Source: Primulina eburnea
Taxonomy: Eukaryota; Streptophyta; Magnoliopsida; Lamiales; Gesneriaceae
Direction of reading: 5' to 3'
DNA: 64,000 nucleotides
Assembly: GCF_022965805.1 (NCBI RefSeq)
Contig: NC_133103.1
Location: 50,232,386-50,296,385, forward strand
Made by a program: the position numbers and the translations under genes. This document shows positions 47,092 through 58,496 of this stretch, one piece after another (position 1 is the stretch's first letter; the number at the start of each line of letters is the position of its first letter). The notes under the pieces were generated by a model. It saw only the letters and a program-made list of their open reading frames with translations, did no database searches and was not told the DNA's origin.

Positions 47092-47954
47092 TATTATATT
47101 AATAAAATATTAAGGCTCGCGAACTATCGAACAAAATAATTTGGGCTCGAGTTCGGCTAGAAAAAAAGTTCGAACGTGTTCGAGTTCGGCTCAAATTCGA
47201 TAAGTTCGAATACGAATCGAATATTTATCGAGCCGGCTCGAAAAACTCGCGAACATGTTCGGTTCGTTTGCAGCCCTACTTCTAATCTTGAAACTCTATA
47301 AAGTTTAAAATTAAAATTATGAATTTTTAATAAAATTATTACATTCTACATAAAAAAATCATAAAATTTTATGGGCTCATAGAATTAAAAGTAATAAAAA
47401 AAAATTTAATGAATAAAATTACATTTTTTAAACTTTTTGACTAAAATTTGAATTTTTTAATTATTTTTAATAATTTAAATTAATATGTAAACTATCATAT
47501 TTTTATAAAAAAAAATTTATATCTACGCAATGATAAATAATATTTTTTTCATATATATTTATATATATATATATATGTATATATATATTAATATGATCCA
47601 CACAACGATAAATATATGTGTGTGTATATGTATTTATATAGATTAAATGACTTAACTTTTAAATAATTAAATTTATTTATTAATATAAATTTAAAATTAT
47701 TTCAAACTAAGTATGTTATGAGAAATTAATAAAAATAACAATATGTTATAATTAAGTACATTTAGAATTTTATAAAATAAAAAATATAAAAAAGTCTATA
47801 AAAATGTTGAAATAAAGCTTGTATGAATCAAAATAAATTTATTTGTAAATATATGATACTATGTAAAAAGTTAATAAAAATCTATTAAATCTACAAAAAT
47901 ATATTATTTAAAAAAAATAATTAAAAGCCATCAAAAATCTTAATTGAATACACC
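46068..47954. mobile_element. Terminal-inverted-repeat element, family unassigned
   Basis: The left end GGTATTCAATTAAGACTTTT and the right end read inward, GGTGTATTCAATTAAGATTT, form inverted repeats about 1.9 kb apart. The interior repeats short aagtcta/tagactt words. A hAT element is nested at 46764-47278. No transposase and no clear target duplication were found. Confidence 0.5.
46764..47278. mobile_element. hAT-type non-autonomous element (515 bp)
   Basis: The ends are TTGGGGTGCAAACGAACC and, read inward from the right, TAGGGCTGCAAACGAACC. A perfect 8-bp duplication cttctaat lies at 46756-46763 and 47279-47286. Subterminal ttcgagttcgagctcg words are dense, and a (TA)n tract lies near 47017-47087. 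Confidence 0.88.
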
Positions 47955-48109
47955 TCATTTGGTATTTCCTTTTAAATATTTCAATCGTATCATTATTTAT
48001 ATTTTAAAATTCAATCATATTTGTATTTATATTTTTAAAATTTTAGATTATTGAGAAGTAATGGTATCTTTGTCCAAATGTTGGAAAAGTTCTTTAAGTA
48101 AAGTGGTTT

Positions 48110-48625
48110 CAGCAAGCCAATCCACAATTCGACGGAATGACCGCAATAATTCAATTCTCCATTAATTATAATGTTCCCTGGATTATAAGATGGGAGTATG
48201 GATTACAGGATTTGCCAAAAGAAAAATTTGAAATCAAATTTGCCCCTACCATTTTGATCAGAAAAATATTAATAAAATGGTGGGGAAAAGAAGACTTCTT
48301 TGGAGAAGGTAAAGCCTATGATCGACAAGGGGTAATAGCTCTTGGACCTGCTAGAGAAACTATGAAAAACATGAATCATGATACCCCAACTCAAACCACT
48401 TTACTTAAAGAACTTTTCCAACATTTGGACAAAGATACCATTACTTCTATGTTTTCAGAAGTATTTGGTGAAAAATCAAATATATCTACACAAGCATCTA
48501 CCTCTTCAAAAGGAAAAGATAAAATGGAAGATGATACTACTATGGCAGAAAATGATGATAAAAATCAAGATGCACAAGATCCCTATGATGATGATGGTGA
48601 TATTTTCGCATTACTTAATGCATGA
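48110..48625 (+). pseudogene. 3' part of a caulimovirid accessory ORF
   Basis: An open frame with an ATG at 48137 (162 codons) contains NYNVPWIIRWEYGL and LIRKILIKWW, then a low-complexity acidic tail rich in D, K and S. Frame-consistent coding-like sequence extends slightly upstream to a stop near 48106. It lies just before the viral promoter, where the last ORF of such genomes sits. It is probably the C-terminal half of the ORF whose start is at 54801. Confidence 0.6.
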
Positions 48626-48943
48626 TTCAGTAGATGCAAGTTGGATGCCACCACCGATTGAGCTGGATGCCACTACCGACTAAAAGTCTCTTGTCATATG
48701 TGTGTATTATTGAGTCTGTAATTTTTATATTTTATTGGGTACGTGTCTTAATTGTATTGGTTTAAGTATTTCGATAGTGGAGGTACTGTTTGCTTTTGGA
48801 GTCTATAAGAGTAGAGGTTTTCCTTTGTAATGGACACACCGAAAAACAACTACTCTCTTTCTGAATAAAAAGTTTAATATTTCGAAGATTTCTCTCAAGC
48901 TTTGCTTTGTCAAACTTCTGCAAGATTATGTAAGTTTTAGTTT
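48626..48943 (+). promoter_or_regulatory. Caulimovirid intergenic promoter and polyadenylation region
   Basis: A TATA box, TCTATAAGAG, lies near 48802-48811 and a poly(A) signal AATAAA at 48864-48869, the 35S-type arrangement in which transcripts start before and end after the signal. A short duplicated phrase (tggatgccac.accga) lies at 48651-48680. An inverted copy of 48800-49008 occurs at 55391-55600. Confidence 0.7.
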
Positions 48944-49183
48944 ATGTCTTATAATTATATTTATGATCCACCCTTCGATTATATTATGCCATCTGCAAAT
49001 TATCTTGTAATTTTAAAAAAGAAAATTAAATTAATTAAAACTCAAATTGAGGTTCTTGAGAATCAATTAAAAGACCCCGAAATCAATCATGTTTATAAAC
49101 AGTGGTTTACACATCCTCATCTGGAAAGATCCAGAATTACCTTAAAGGCTTACGAGAAACAAAGCTCACATTTAGCTGCTTAA
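48944..49183 (+). pseudogene. Small ORF in the pararetroviral leader
   Basis: A 79-codon frame with a charged, coiled-coil-like middle (LKKKIKLIKTQIEVLENQL) lies between promoter and primer-binding site. Its function is not recognised; short leader ORFs are usual in this virus family. Confidence 0.45.
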
Positions 49184-49235
49184 GGTCGAAGATTTAAAGA
49201 TTAGAGATTAAATCTCTTGTAAAGTCTTGTGTAAG

Positions 49236-49247
49236 TGGTATCAGAGC
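49236..49247 (+). other. Primer-binding site of the pararetrovirus
   Basis: TGGTATCAGAGC is complementary to initiator tRNA-Met and marks position 1 by caulimovirid convention. Confidence 0.85.
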
Positions 49248-49433
49248 CATTGTAATTGAAGAAATTCTTCAGAAATTAATAAAAGTTATTCTTCTATTAC
49301 GATCTTATTCTTTTATTCTGTAAGGAAGAAGGTAGTTATACCTAGGAGAAATCCTTAAGTCGGGTTCCATAAGGCCTGTAAAGCCAAAAGGTAAGGCAGG
49401 GTAAAGCCTTGACAGTATCTACCATATTCTTGA

Positions 49434-50874
49434 ATGGATAAATTAATACGATCTTTTACGAAGAATAAATCTTCAAATAGTAATACTAAGAACAAAGAAT
49501 TAATTATTTCTGAAAATTTCGAGAAAAATATTCAAAACTGGAAAATACCAGCATCTTCTAATATGAAGATCTATAGATCTAATGGATTTAATTTTAAATC
49601 CGACTATATTATTAAAACAATTGAAGAAGCGTTTCCTTTAAAAGGAGGATACGACTCATTTAGTTTATTATCTCAAAAACTTGTTAATATTCACAAGCAA
49701 AATTACAAATTTATGCATTTGGGAATGATACAAGTAGGTTTAAAACCTCTTACCAGATTAGGCCTAAATACTTCAGCTTTAATTTTGGTAAGAGACAAAG
49801 GCATAATAAATTCGAGGATTCCTTATTAGGAATAGTAGAGTCCTCATTATGTGAAGGACCAATACATTTTAGTTGTTTTCCTAATTTTCCAATTTCTCTT
49901 TCTGATCCAAATATCATGAAAGCCCTCACTTTAAATATAAAACTGAAGGTTTTGATATGATAGATGGAACAGAAAATGTTGTTCTATTATATAGAATTTG
50001 TTACAAGGTCATGAATTCAACGATATCTAATTTTAGAATCAATACTAATCAAATTAGTTCAAAAAGAGGAGTAACTACTCTTTTCATAACTGATATTACT
50101 AAAAGCAATATTATGATTCCTAAAACAATTAATTGGAGTCAAGTTACTTTGCCAGAAATCTGGAAAATGGAAAGTATAGCCCCTTCTCTAAAAGAAGAAT
50201 CTAGAAAACTGGAAAGTATAGTTCAATATGTTGATGGAGATGTTGAAAAAAAATTCTCATCTCAAAGACATCTACGAATTAAACTTCCTGAAGAAAGTAG
50301 AAATTCTACTTCTTCTATATCTGATTTTGAAAAAATTAGTATATCTGGTCTTCAAAAGACTAAAGATAATGTATCTCATCCAGAATATAAAGTGGATATT
50401 CCCGAATCTAGTACTTCTCGATTTCAACGAAGTTATTCTGTTAATAATAGAAAATCAGATTCCCCTACTTTTTCTGATATGGGATATAATGTTATGGTTA
50501 TTAATAATAACTCTATTCAAAAAAGTTTAGATAAGATTAAAAATATTAATAAGAAAAAATGGTTTTTAAGTTGTTTAAATTCTAGACAACAAACATTATA
50601 TGTTCCAAGATATTTAGAATGGATTGAAGAAACTAAATTAAATTTAGATTTTTTCAAATGGATGGAAAATTTATATTTTCCAGCAAGAAATAAAATATTT
50701 CCAAATTTTAAAGATGAGTTTTTTATAAATACTCTTGAATCAACATATAAATTATATGTTCATGAAACTGGAGAAGAATCTTTTGATATTCATCATCCTT
50801 TTACTACTTTACAAATTAAAAAAAGTAATAAAGAAATTTATGCTACCCCTAAAATCAGAAATAGGGCATGGTAA
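49434..50874 (+). pseudogene. Caulimovirid movement protein, frameshifted
   Basis: The N-terminal frame (49434-49829) reads into the conserved cell-to-cell movement region. The conserved DSLLGIVESSLCEGPIHF stretch lies in another frame at about 49805-49880, and a third frame (49957-50874) continues with GTENVVLLYRICYKV. At least two small indels, near 49800 and near 49940, therefore break the gene. The tail overlaps the coat-protein frame, which suggests one further lost base where movement and coat protein were originally continuous. Part of the gene (49610-49746) is repeated at 55597-55737. Confidence 0.78.
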
Positions 50875-52222
50875 TTTTGACCATATTATTCAACAGAATA
50901 ATTTTACCAATCTTACTTTACATTCTATAAGAAATCAGACTACTAGAATTGAAGAAATTTTATCAAAGTCTAAACCAGGAATTTCTAGTGGGGAAAGTTC
51001 AAAAACTTTGATGATAAAACCTCCTCCTAATCTTAAAAAAGAAAATTTTCTTTTAAGTTCTAAAAAGGATGATGATTTTATGGAAGGTCTAATAGATCGA
51101 TTACAAAAAATCAATATTAAAGAAAAAGGTTCTATTTCGGTAATTAACAAATCTGAACAACTAGATAATATTTCTAGTTCGTCAGAAGATGAAATGCAGA
51201 TTAATAAAATGCATAAAGTATCAATTGTAAAACCTTTTTATAAAAAGGCAACACCTGTTGATCTTCAAATTGAAGAGAAAAAAGATTATGTTCAGTTTAA
51301 TGGAGAAGCTATTACTGAATGGAATATAGATGGAAAATCTGAATATCAGATTAAAACTATTATTAAACAAATGTTAATATATTCTTCTGCAGCAAAGATA
51401 AAAGGTAATAATGATAGGCAAATTGCTCAAGCCATTATTACTGGTTTCACAGGCCAACTTCAAGGTTGGTGGGATTTTTATCTTTCTAAAGAAGCAAAGA
51501 ATAAAATTCTAAACTCTTCTATAGTTGATCTTAATGGACGAGAAGAGTCAGATGCTGTAAATACACTTATTTATACAATTTTATCTAATTTTATTGGAGC
51601 AAATGAACTCCAATTAGATAGATCTCAAGAACAATTAATGAATCTGAGATGCCCAACATTATCTGAATTCAGATGGTATAAAGATGTTTTTATGACCAAA
51701 GTCTTAACCAGAAATGATTGCAATGCAAATTTCTGGAAAGAAAAATTTATATCCGGACTTCCGGTACTTTTTGCAGAAAGAGTAAAAAATAGATTAAAAT
51801 CTAAATCTCCAACAAATTCTATAGATTGGAATATTTTTACTTATGGAGATTTATCTGCAGAAATAACTGCAGAAGGAATTAATCTTTGTAATGATATCAA
51901 GTTAAAAAGACAACTTGATATGCAAAAAGAAGAAAATAGAAATATTATTGGTGATTTTTGTGAGCAAATAGGCTTTCAACCAATATAATATCCTAAAAGG
52001 GATAAGAAAAAGAAACGATTTCCTTTTAAAAGAAAGAAACATTACTTAAAAGATAAAGAAAAATCTAAAAGATATTCTAAGAAAAGGTTTAAAAAACCTA
52101 TAAAAAATGATTCTAAAGTTCCAGTATGCTGGAAATGTGGAAAAATTGGACATAAAGCTAATAAGTGTTATGTCAAGAAAAAGATTAATAATCTCAATAT
52201 AAACAATGATTTAAAAGAATCA
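50855..52222 (+). pseudogene. Caulimovirid coat protein with zinc knuckle
   Basis: The frame is open from about 50735 to a TAA at 51986-51988 and continues in the same frame beyond it. The core region has GWWDFYLSKEAKNKIL and the following SEFRWYKDVFMTKVL, as in caulimovirid capsid proteins. A lysine/arginine-rich stretch and the zinc knuckle CWKCGKIGHKANKC (about 52128-52170) follow the stop. The in-frame stop disables the gene. Confidence 0.75.
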
Positions 52223-54808
52223 TTGATAAACGTTCTTCTAAATAAAGAAGAAGATTCAAAACAAAAAGATTTCTATATTAATATTATTGATGACTTATCA
52301 GAATATTCTAATAGCAGTTCAGATAATGATTCTGATAATGAAATAACAGAAAATAAAATATGTGATCCAAATTGTGATTGTGACACCTGTCTCATAAATT
52401 TTATGGGATTAGAAATAAATGTTATATCAAATGAAGAAACTTTCATTTTAGATCTCATAGATCAAATTAACGATCCTATAGAAAAAAGAAAAGCTATAGA
52501 ACATTATTTAAATATGGCAAATCATAAGCCTCCTAAACTTGTACAAAATACAGTACAAGAACATGAATTATATTCTTACAACAAAATATTAGAAAAGGCT
52601 AAACAAAAAGAAAGAGAGCCTACTATTTCTGAATTAAAAGGAGAAATAGATCAGATAAAATCTGAAATAAAATATTTAAAAGAAAGAGCAAATACTCTTA
52701 GTATCAATAATAACACTTGGGAAAAAGATTCGACTTCTGATGAAGAAGAAGAAGATATTTTACCAAAAAATGATAATGATCATGAAATAAATCAAATGGT
52801 ATGGATCAATAAAATTGATCAGATTATTTCCCAAAAATGGTACTCAAAAGTAACATTAATTATTAATAAAAAATTTAAAATTACTATTGAAGCATTATTA
52901 GACACGGGAGCTGATGTAAATTGTATCAGTGAAGGAATTGTTCCTTCCAAATATTATAAAAAGACTACTCAATTTATAACAGCTGCTAATAAGCAACCTC
53001 TTATAGTTAATTACAAATTGTCTGATGTGGCAATATGTAATTCTGGAGTTTGTTTAAATACAACTTTTATTCTCATTAAAAATATATCTACTCCTGTGAT
53101 TTTAGGAACTCCATTTTTTCAAATGTTGTTTCCTATTAATAAAATTAATGAAAAGGGTTTATATACCAACATTAAAGGTAATGATTTATTTTTTCCATTC
53201 ACAACAATACCAGTTTCAAAATCTATTAATATTTTACAAAAAATAGTGTGTAATAAAGAAAATTTTATTACTTCATTAAAAGATGAAATTCATTTTAAAA
53301 ATATTAAAGAAAAATTAAATTTTGAAAAAATTCAAGAAAAAATAAAAATTATTTCTGAAAATATATCCAAAGAGATATGTGCTGATGTTCCTAATGCCTT
53401 TTGGAATAGGAAAAAACATCAGATCAGTCTTCCTTATACAGATGATTTTAATGAGGATAAAATTCCTACAAAAGCAAGGCCTATAGCTATGGGGCTTAGA
53501 CTTTTAAATTATTGCAAAGAAGAAATTGATAGTCTTCTTAAAAAAGAGTTAATCAGACCAAGTAATAGTCCTTGGAGTTGTCCAGCTTTCTATGTTGAAA
53601 ATGCAGCCGAAATTGAAAGAGGAGCTCCAAGACTTGTTATCAATTATAAACCGCTTAATAAAGCATTAAAATGGATAAAGCATCCATTACCAAATAAAAG
53701 AGATTTACTAAATAGATTATTTAAAGGAAAAGTTTTCTCTTCTTTTGATTTAAAATCGGGATTTTATCAAATTCTTCTAAAAGAAGAAGATAAATATAAA
53801 ACAGCTTTTACTGTACCATTTGGCCATTACGAATGGAATGTAATGCCATTTGGATTAAAAAATGCTCCAATAGAATTCCAAAATATAATGAATGAAATTT
53901 ATAATTCATATATAGACTATATTATTGTCTATATAGATGATGTCCTTATATATTCTGATAATATTGATCAACATTTTAAACATTTAAATATATTTATTCA
54001 AGTTACTAAAACAGCTGGTTTGGCAGTAAATCAGAAAAAAGTAAAACTTTTTCAAACTAAGATAAAATTCTTAGGACATTATATTGAAAATGGAATAATA
54101 ATTCCTATTGAAAGAGCAATTGTTTTTGCTGAAAAATTTCCTGATAAAATCACTGATGTAAATCAATTACAAAGATTTCTTGGAAGTCTTAATTATATAG
54201 GAGATTTTTATAAAGATCTCGCTCAAGATTGTAAATTATTATTTCAAAGGTTGAAGAAAAATCCTCAACCATAGACTTATAGTCATACTTTAGCAATACA
54301 AAAAATAAAAGAAAGAGTTAAAGAACTCCCTTGTTTATCTATTGCTAATCCAGAAGCATTCAAAATAGTTGAAACAGATGCCTCTGATATTGGATATGGA
54401 GGAATACTTAAACAAAAATTAGATAATACATCTAAAGAAATTCTTGTGAGATATACTTCTGGTACTTGGAATAATACTCAAAAGAATTATTCTACAATAA
54501 AGAAAGAAATTCTTTCAATTGTTAAATGTATTACAAAATTTGAAAGTGATCTTTTAAATAAGAAATTTTTATTAAGAGTTGATTGCAAATCTGCTAAAGA
54601 TATTCTTTTAAAAGATGTTAAAGTAATAGCATCTAAACAAATATTTGCTAGATGGCAAGCTATATTAACATGTTTTGATTTTGATATTGAACATATCTCT
54701 GGAAAATCGAATTCTTTACCAGATTTTCTAACCAGAGAATTTTTGCAGGGAGCAACCTTGGAAAACGGTTCTAAAGAGACCAGCAACAGGAAAAAAGCCT
54801 ATGAATAA
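52223..54808 (+). pseudogene. Caulimovirid polymerase: protease, reverse transcriptase, RNase H
   Basis: In the coat-protein frame. The aspartic protease motif LLDTGADVNCIS lies near 52900. The reverse transcriptase has YKPLNKALKWIKHPLPN, DLKSGFYQI and the active site YIDDVLIYS near 53935. A TAG at 54272-54274 interrupts the frame just before RNase H, which continues with ETDASDIGYGGIL near 54372 and HISGKSNSLPDFLTR near 54690. The frame ends with TAA at 54806-54808, overlapping the next ATG. No integrase is present. Confidence 0.88.
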
Positions 54809-55391
54809 GCCACCTTTTAAAAGAGGTGCTAATGTTCAGCAGCCTAATATGGCTACTACAGATGAAGAGAAATTTGATCCCATTAAAGAATTCGCAGATG
54901 ATCCAACTGCATATGACATTCATTATTATAATAATGCTATATTTACCTTAAAGGGATCAAAAGAGGAATTAAAATATCCTTATCTAATTTCAGGATGTCT
55001 TCATTGATGTCCTGTTGACAAAGATCTAAAAGGTCTATCTCCAATTCATATAGCTCAAAGCTATTTAATTAAAGATTTACAACCCATATTGGGAAGAAAA
55101 ACTCGTGATTATTTTGAAACTATTCTAGTCGAAACTGGCTCAGTTGAAATCCAACATATGGATCGCAATCGCGATTTTGCATTCTCTAAAATGATTATAA
55201 AGAAAATTATCACAGCGGCTAATTGGGGTTTACCTCTCGGACAAGCCAGACAATTAAACACTTTTCAGGCAATGCCAAATATGTTTAATTATCATGATTA
55301 TATCATGGCATGTGATACAATTCTTATTTATGAGAATTCTCAAAGAAAACATTCATGGTGGATTAAATTCCAATTAGATGATATTCATCAA
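54801..55391 (+). pseudogene. 5' part of the caulimovirid accessory ORF
   Basis: The ATG at 54801 overlaps the polymerase stop within eight bases (ATGAATAA), typical of tightly packed caulimovirid genes. A TGA at 55005-55007 interrupts the frame, which continues with CPVDKDLKGLSPIHIAQSYL and ends at the rearrangement junction near 55391. The function is unknown. It plausibly continues, on the circular genome, into 48110-48625. Confidence 0.6.
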
Positions 55392-55600
55392 TTTATCCAT
55401 AATTTGCAGATGGCATAATATAATCGAAGGGTGGAGCATAAATATAATTATAAGACATAAACTAAAACTTACATAATCTTGCAGAAGTTTGACAAAGCAA
55501 AGCTTGAGAGAAATCTTCGAAATATTAAACCTTTTATTCAGAAAGAGAGTAGTTGTTTTTCGGTGTGTCCATTACAAAGGAAAACCTCTACTCTTATATT
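55391..55600 (-). repeat. Inverted copy of the pararetroviral promoter/leader
   Basis: The reverse complement of this segment matches about 48800-49008 almost base for base, including the TATA box, the poly(A) signal and the start of the leader ORF. Confidence 0.88.
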
Positions 55601-55737
55601 ATTAAAACAATTGAAGAAGCGATTCCTTTAAAAGGAGGATACGACTCATTTAGTTTATTATCTCAAAAACTTGTTAATATTCACAAGCAAAATTACAAAT
55701 TTATGCATTTGGGAATGATACAAGTAGGTTTAAAAGT
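55597..55737 (+). repeat. Direct copy of a movement-protein segment
   Basis: ttattaaaacaattgaagaa... to ...caagtaggtttaaaa repeats 49610-49746 with one or two substitutions. The join to the inverted promoter occurs at a shared tatatt-like word. Confidence 0.88.
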
Positions 55738-55740
55738 AGA

Positions 55741-56112
55741 GCACCAAAATCAAATAAATCTTCAAAGTAATTAAAACACTAAAGCAACTAATTAATTAAA
55801 TGTGCTCATGAGATTGGGCATTGCATTCTAGTTGACGGAGATAGTTGAGAAAAAAGGTGGTAGAAAATTAGTAAAAAAAAATTGAAATTACTAATAAATA
55901 GATGAATATATCTAATTATCAAATACGGGGTTGTGACATAATTATCTAATTATGGAGGATATCTTCTTAATTATGCTATCAATTATAAGATCAAATATTT
56001 ATCGTATAACTAAAAGTTAAAATTCGTGGTAATGATGTTACTCTGGTCTTTTTAAATTGTAGGATATATCGAGCGTTATGTTTCGATTACAGACTTTCGA
56101 ATACAAAAAAAA
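55741..56112. other. Gene-free spacer
   Basis: AT-rich flank of the viral insertion. Nothing recognised. Confidence 0.35.
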
Positions 56113-56294
56113 GCAAAAATTTGTGTGAGACGGTCTCACGGATCGTATTTTGTGAGACGGATATCTTATTAGGGTTATCTTTGAAAAATTATTACTTTTT
56201 ATGCTAAGAGTGTTACTTTTATTGTGAATATCAGTAGGGTTGACATGTCTCACAGATAAAGATTCGTGAGACCGTATCACAAGAGACCTACTCC
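56113..56294. mobile_element. Mutator-like MITE, TGTGAGACGGTCTCACA family, copy 6
   Basis: It begins gcaaaaatttgtgtgagacgg and ends gagacctactcc with the usual interior (ttactttttatgctaagag). The flanks acaaaaaaa and acaaacaat agree at seven of nine bases. Confidence 0.75.
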
Positions 56295-56771
56295 ACAAAC
56301 AATTACCATGTAATTAAAAAAACATGATTTGAATAATTCCATACAAAACCAAATGCACCCTTTAAAAAATTCCATTGTTGACTCAATCCTTCTAATATGA
56401 ACCACCACGTCGATATTGTATCGAAGCTTATGGAATGGTGGAGTCCTATTCTAATCTGTTAAATGGAAAATGGGCCAAAAGTTTGGGCTGTGAATTTTAT
56501 TTTTGATTGGGCCTTGATAAATTGGATATGATGGGCCAACAATCTTTTAATTAATGTGTGGTTGTTTTTTTATTTTTTATTTTGAAAAAAATTATTCGGG
56601 CTCTTATGTCGTTTTTCATAAATGGGTAGGAATATTTTAACTTCTTTGGCAAGTCATATTTATTTAATTTAGTAGAGTATAGGCTCATCACATATAATTT
56701 TTTTTAAAAAAAAAATAACTTGCCACATAAGCAGCATAATATAATGTGAATAAAATAATCTCGAGAAATAG
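56295..56771. other. Gene-free spacer
   Basis: AT-rich. No coding or bounded repeat seen. Confidence 0.35.
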
Positions 56772-57157
56772 ATCGAACAGATGAAGTATGTGATTGTTTG
56801 ACAAATAGTCAGTATTTCGATTCTTTCAACCAACACTTTATTGTTCGAGTTTGTCACACGGTATCAGAAGTTTATCAAGTACACACTGAAAAATAATAGT
56901 TCGAGCCTATGAAGTACATGATTGTTTGACAAATAATCAGGATTTCGATTCTTTCAACCAACACCTTTTTGTTCGAATTTGTCACACGGTATTAGAGGTT
57001 TATCAAGTACACACTGAAGAATAATAGTTCGAGCAGATGAAGTACGTGATTGTTTGACAAATAATCAGGATTTCTATTCTTTCAACCAACACCTTCTTGT
57101 TCGAGTTTGTCACACGGTATCAGAAGTTTATCAAGTACACACTAAAAAATAATAACT
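56772..57157. repeat. 129-bp tandem repeat, 3 copies
   Basis: Units starting near gaacagatgaagta (56774), gagcctatgaagta (56903) and gagcagatgaagta (57031) share gattgtttgacaaata, tctttcaaccaacacc and cacacggtatcaga with only a few differences. Confidence 0.9.
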
Positions 57158-57940
57158 GCAAGTTCTCACGTTATAAAAAATTGAATAAAATGAGCACAAA
57201 AGAATGTAAGCACTCGTACAACTCGAGAAATAAGACGTAAATACATACAATAAGTTCAACTTTGTTTGCAACGACTTGTATGAGCATCAAGCGGAGCAAA
57301 TCTTCTAATGGTAGATAAAACCATCTTCTAAAAAAGTTATGTCATTATCATCAACTATATATTCTAAATTAAATGTGATTATAGTTTTATCGAAAATTGT
57401 AATTGATGATCACGATAAAACATCATATCCAATCCAAATATTTTATTTCAACTTATTAATATATTTTTCAGTTATACATACATAAAATTAATCTTATAAA
57501 TTAGTTATAGTAAAGTAGACAAGACATATAGCGATGACATGTTTTTGGCCACCTCCAAAAATAGTCGATGGCTTCGAGAATGAGAAGTTTGTTGAGTCGA
57601 AAGATTGTTATCTGGCCACGTTACCTCTGCCATTCACATGTTCAAACATTGGCCCCAAAACATTTTTAATAATATTTTAATTAATTTTAAACATCACATT
57701 CATTAAATTCATATAGATTTAATGTATGATTTTTAAAATAAAAATTTATGACATAAAGTAATATGTTATAAATATTATCGTAAAATTAATCAGTCCAATA
57801 CTTTACTGTTGCATATATATTCATTAGAAAAAAGCATAATCAAGGTGCGAGGATGTTACACTGTAATATTAATATGCATGGAATTAGAATGGAACATTTT
57901 ATCTAATAGCCTGACGTTAATTTTTCGTAAAAGTGCGGAC
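57158..57940. other. Gene-free AT-rich spacer
   Basis: No gene or bounded element recognised. Confidence 0.35.
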
Positions 57941-58239
57941 GCGACATCTGACTTCTATCTAAATTACGGGAGTCTCTGAATTGATCGTTGGTTCTCGCCT
58001 TACCCGTTAGATGCTAAAGAAATTGAAGGGAGGATTGTTCAAGCCTATATATACAATTCTCAGGTTATTTTCAACCGATGTGAGACAATTACCGCACCCC
58101 TCTCATGCCCAGTAATGAACGTATGGAGCGTGGAGTTTACAAATAATCCAATTATGGGCAGAATGAGTGGCCTGACTATAGGCACAGAGACGGATCTACG
58201 CTAGGGCTATACTGGGCTGTAGCCCAGCCCATTTTTTTT

Positions 58240-58445
58240 TATTTAGCGACGGTTTTAGCGACGGTTATCAAAAACTGTTGCTACTTTTGCGACGGTTTTA
58301 GTAAACCTGTCGCCGATGTGGATCGGCGACAGCTTTATCAAAAACCGTCGCAATTATTAGCGACGGTTATTGCTAAAACCGTCGCTACATTATTAAAAAA
58401 TAAAAAAAGGTGAATCGACGGTTTTAATTAGCGACGGTTTATTCA
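58240..58445. repeat. GCGACGGTT-word cluster inside the hAT element
   Basis: At least eight forward or reverse GCGACGG words, often followed by TTTT or TTAT, form inverted pairs. Such clusters are known from subterminal regions of plant CACTA-type transposons, so this may be a captured piece. Confidence 0.55.
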
Positions 58446-58496
58446 ATAGAACATCATTACCACTTTGATGTTTATAATGCAGCAATAGATTTCATT

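Larger units (their letters stand above)
48110..55740 (+). mobile_element. Endogenous pararetrovirus (caulimovirid) copy, inactivated and rearranged
   Basis: One linear copy of a circular DNA virus genome holds, in order: the 3' part of a late ORF, an intergenic region with promoter and poly(A) signal, a leader with the initiator-tRNA-Met primer-binding site, movement protein, coat protein with zinc knuckle, protease, reverse transcriptase, RNase H, and the 5' part of a further ORF. There is no integrase and there are no LTRs, which separates it from the gypsy elements. Several frameshifts and stop codons interrupt it. Coat protein and polymerase share one frame, as in petuvirus/florendovirus-like genomes; the genus is uncertain. 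The right end carries an inverted and a direct duplication of other parts. Confidence 0.88.

Noticed and set aside
49236..49250. TGGTATCAGAGC-like sequences (also at 12184, 23271, 34074, 59137) as possible tRNA genes
   Set aside because: They are primer-binding sites complementary to the tRNA 3' end. No cloverleaf or internal promoter boxes surround them.
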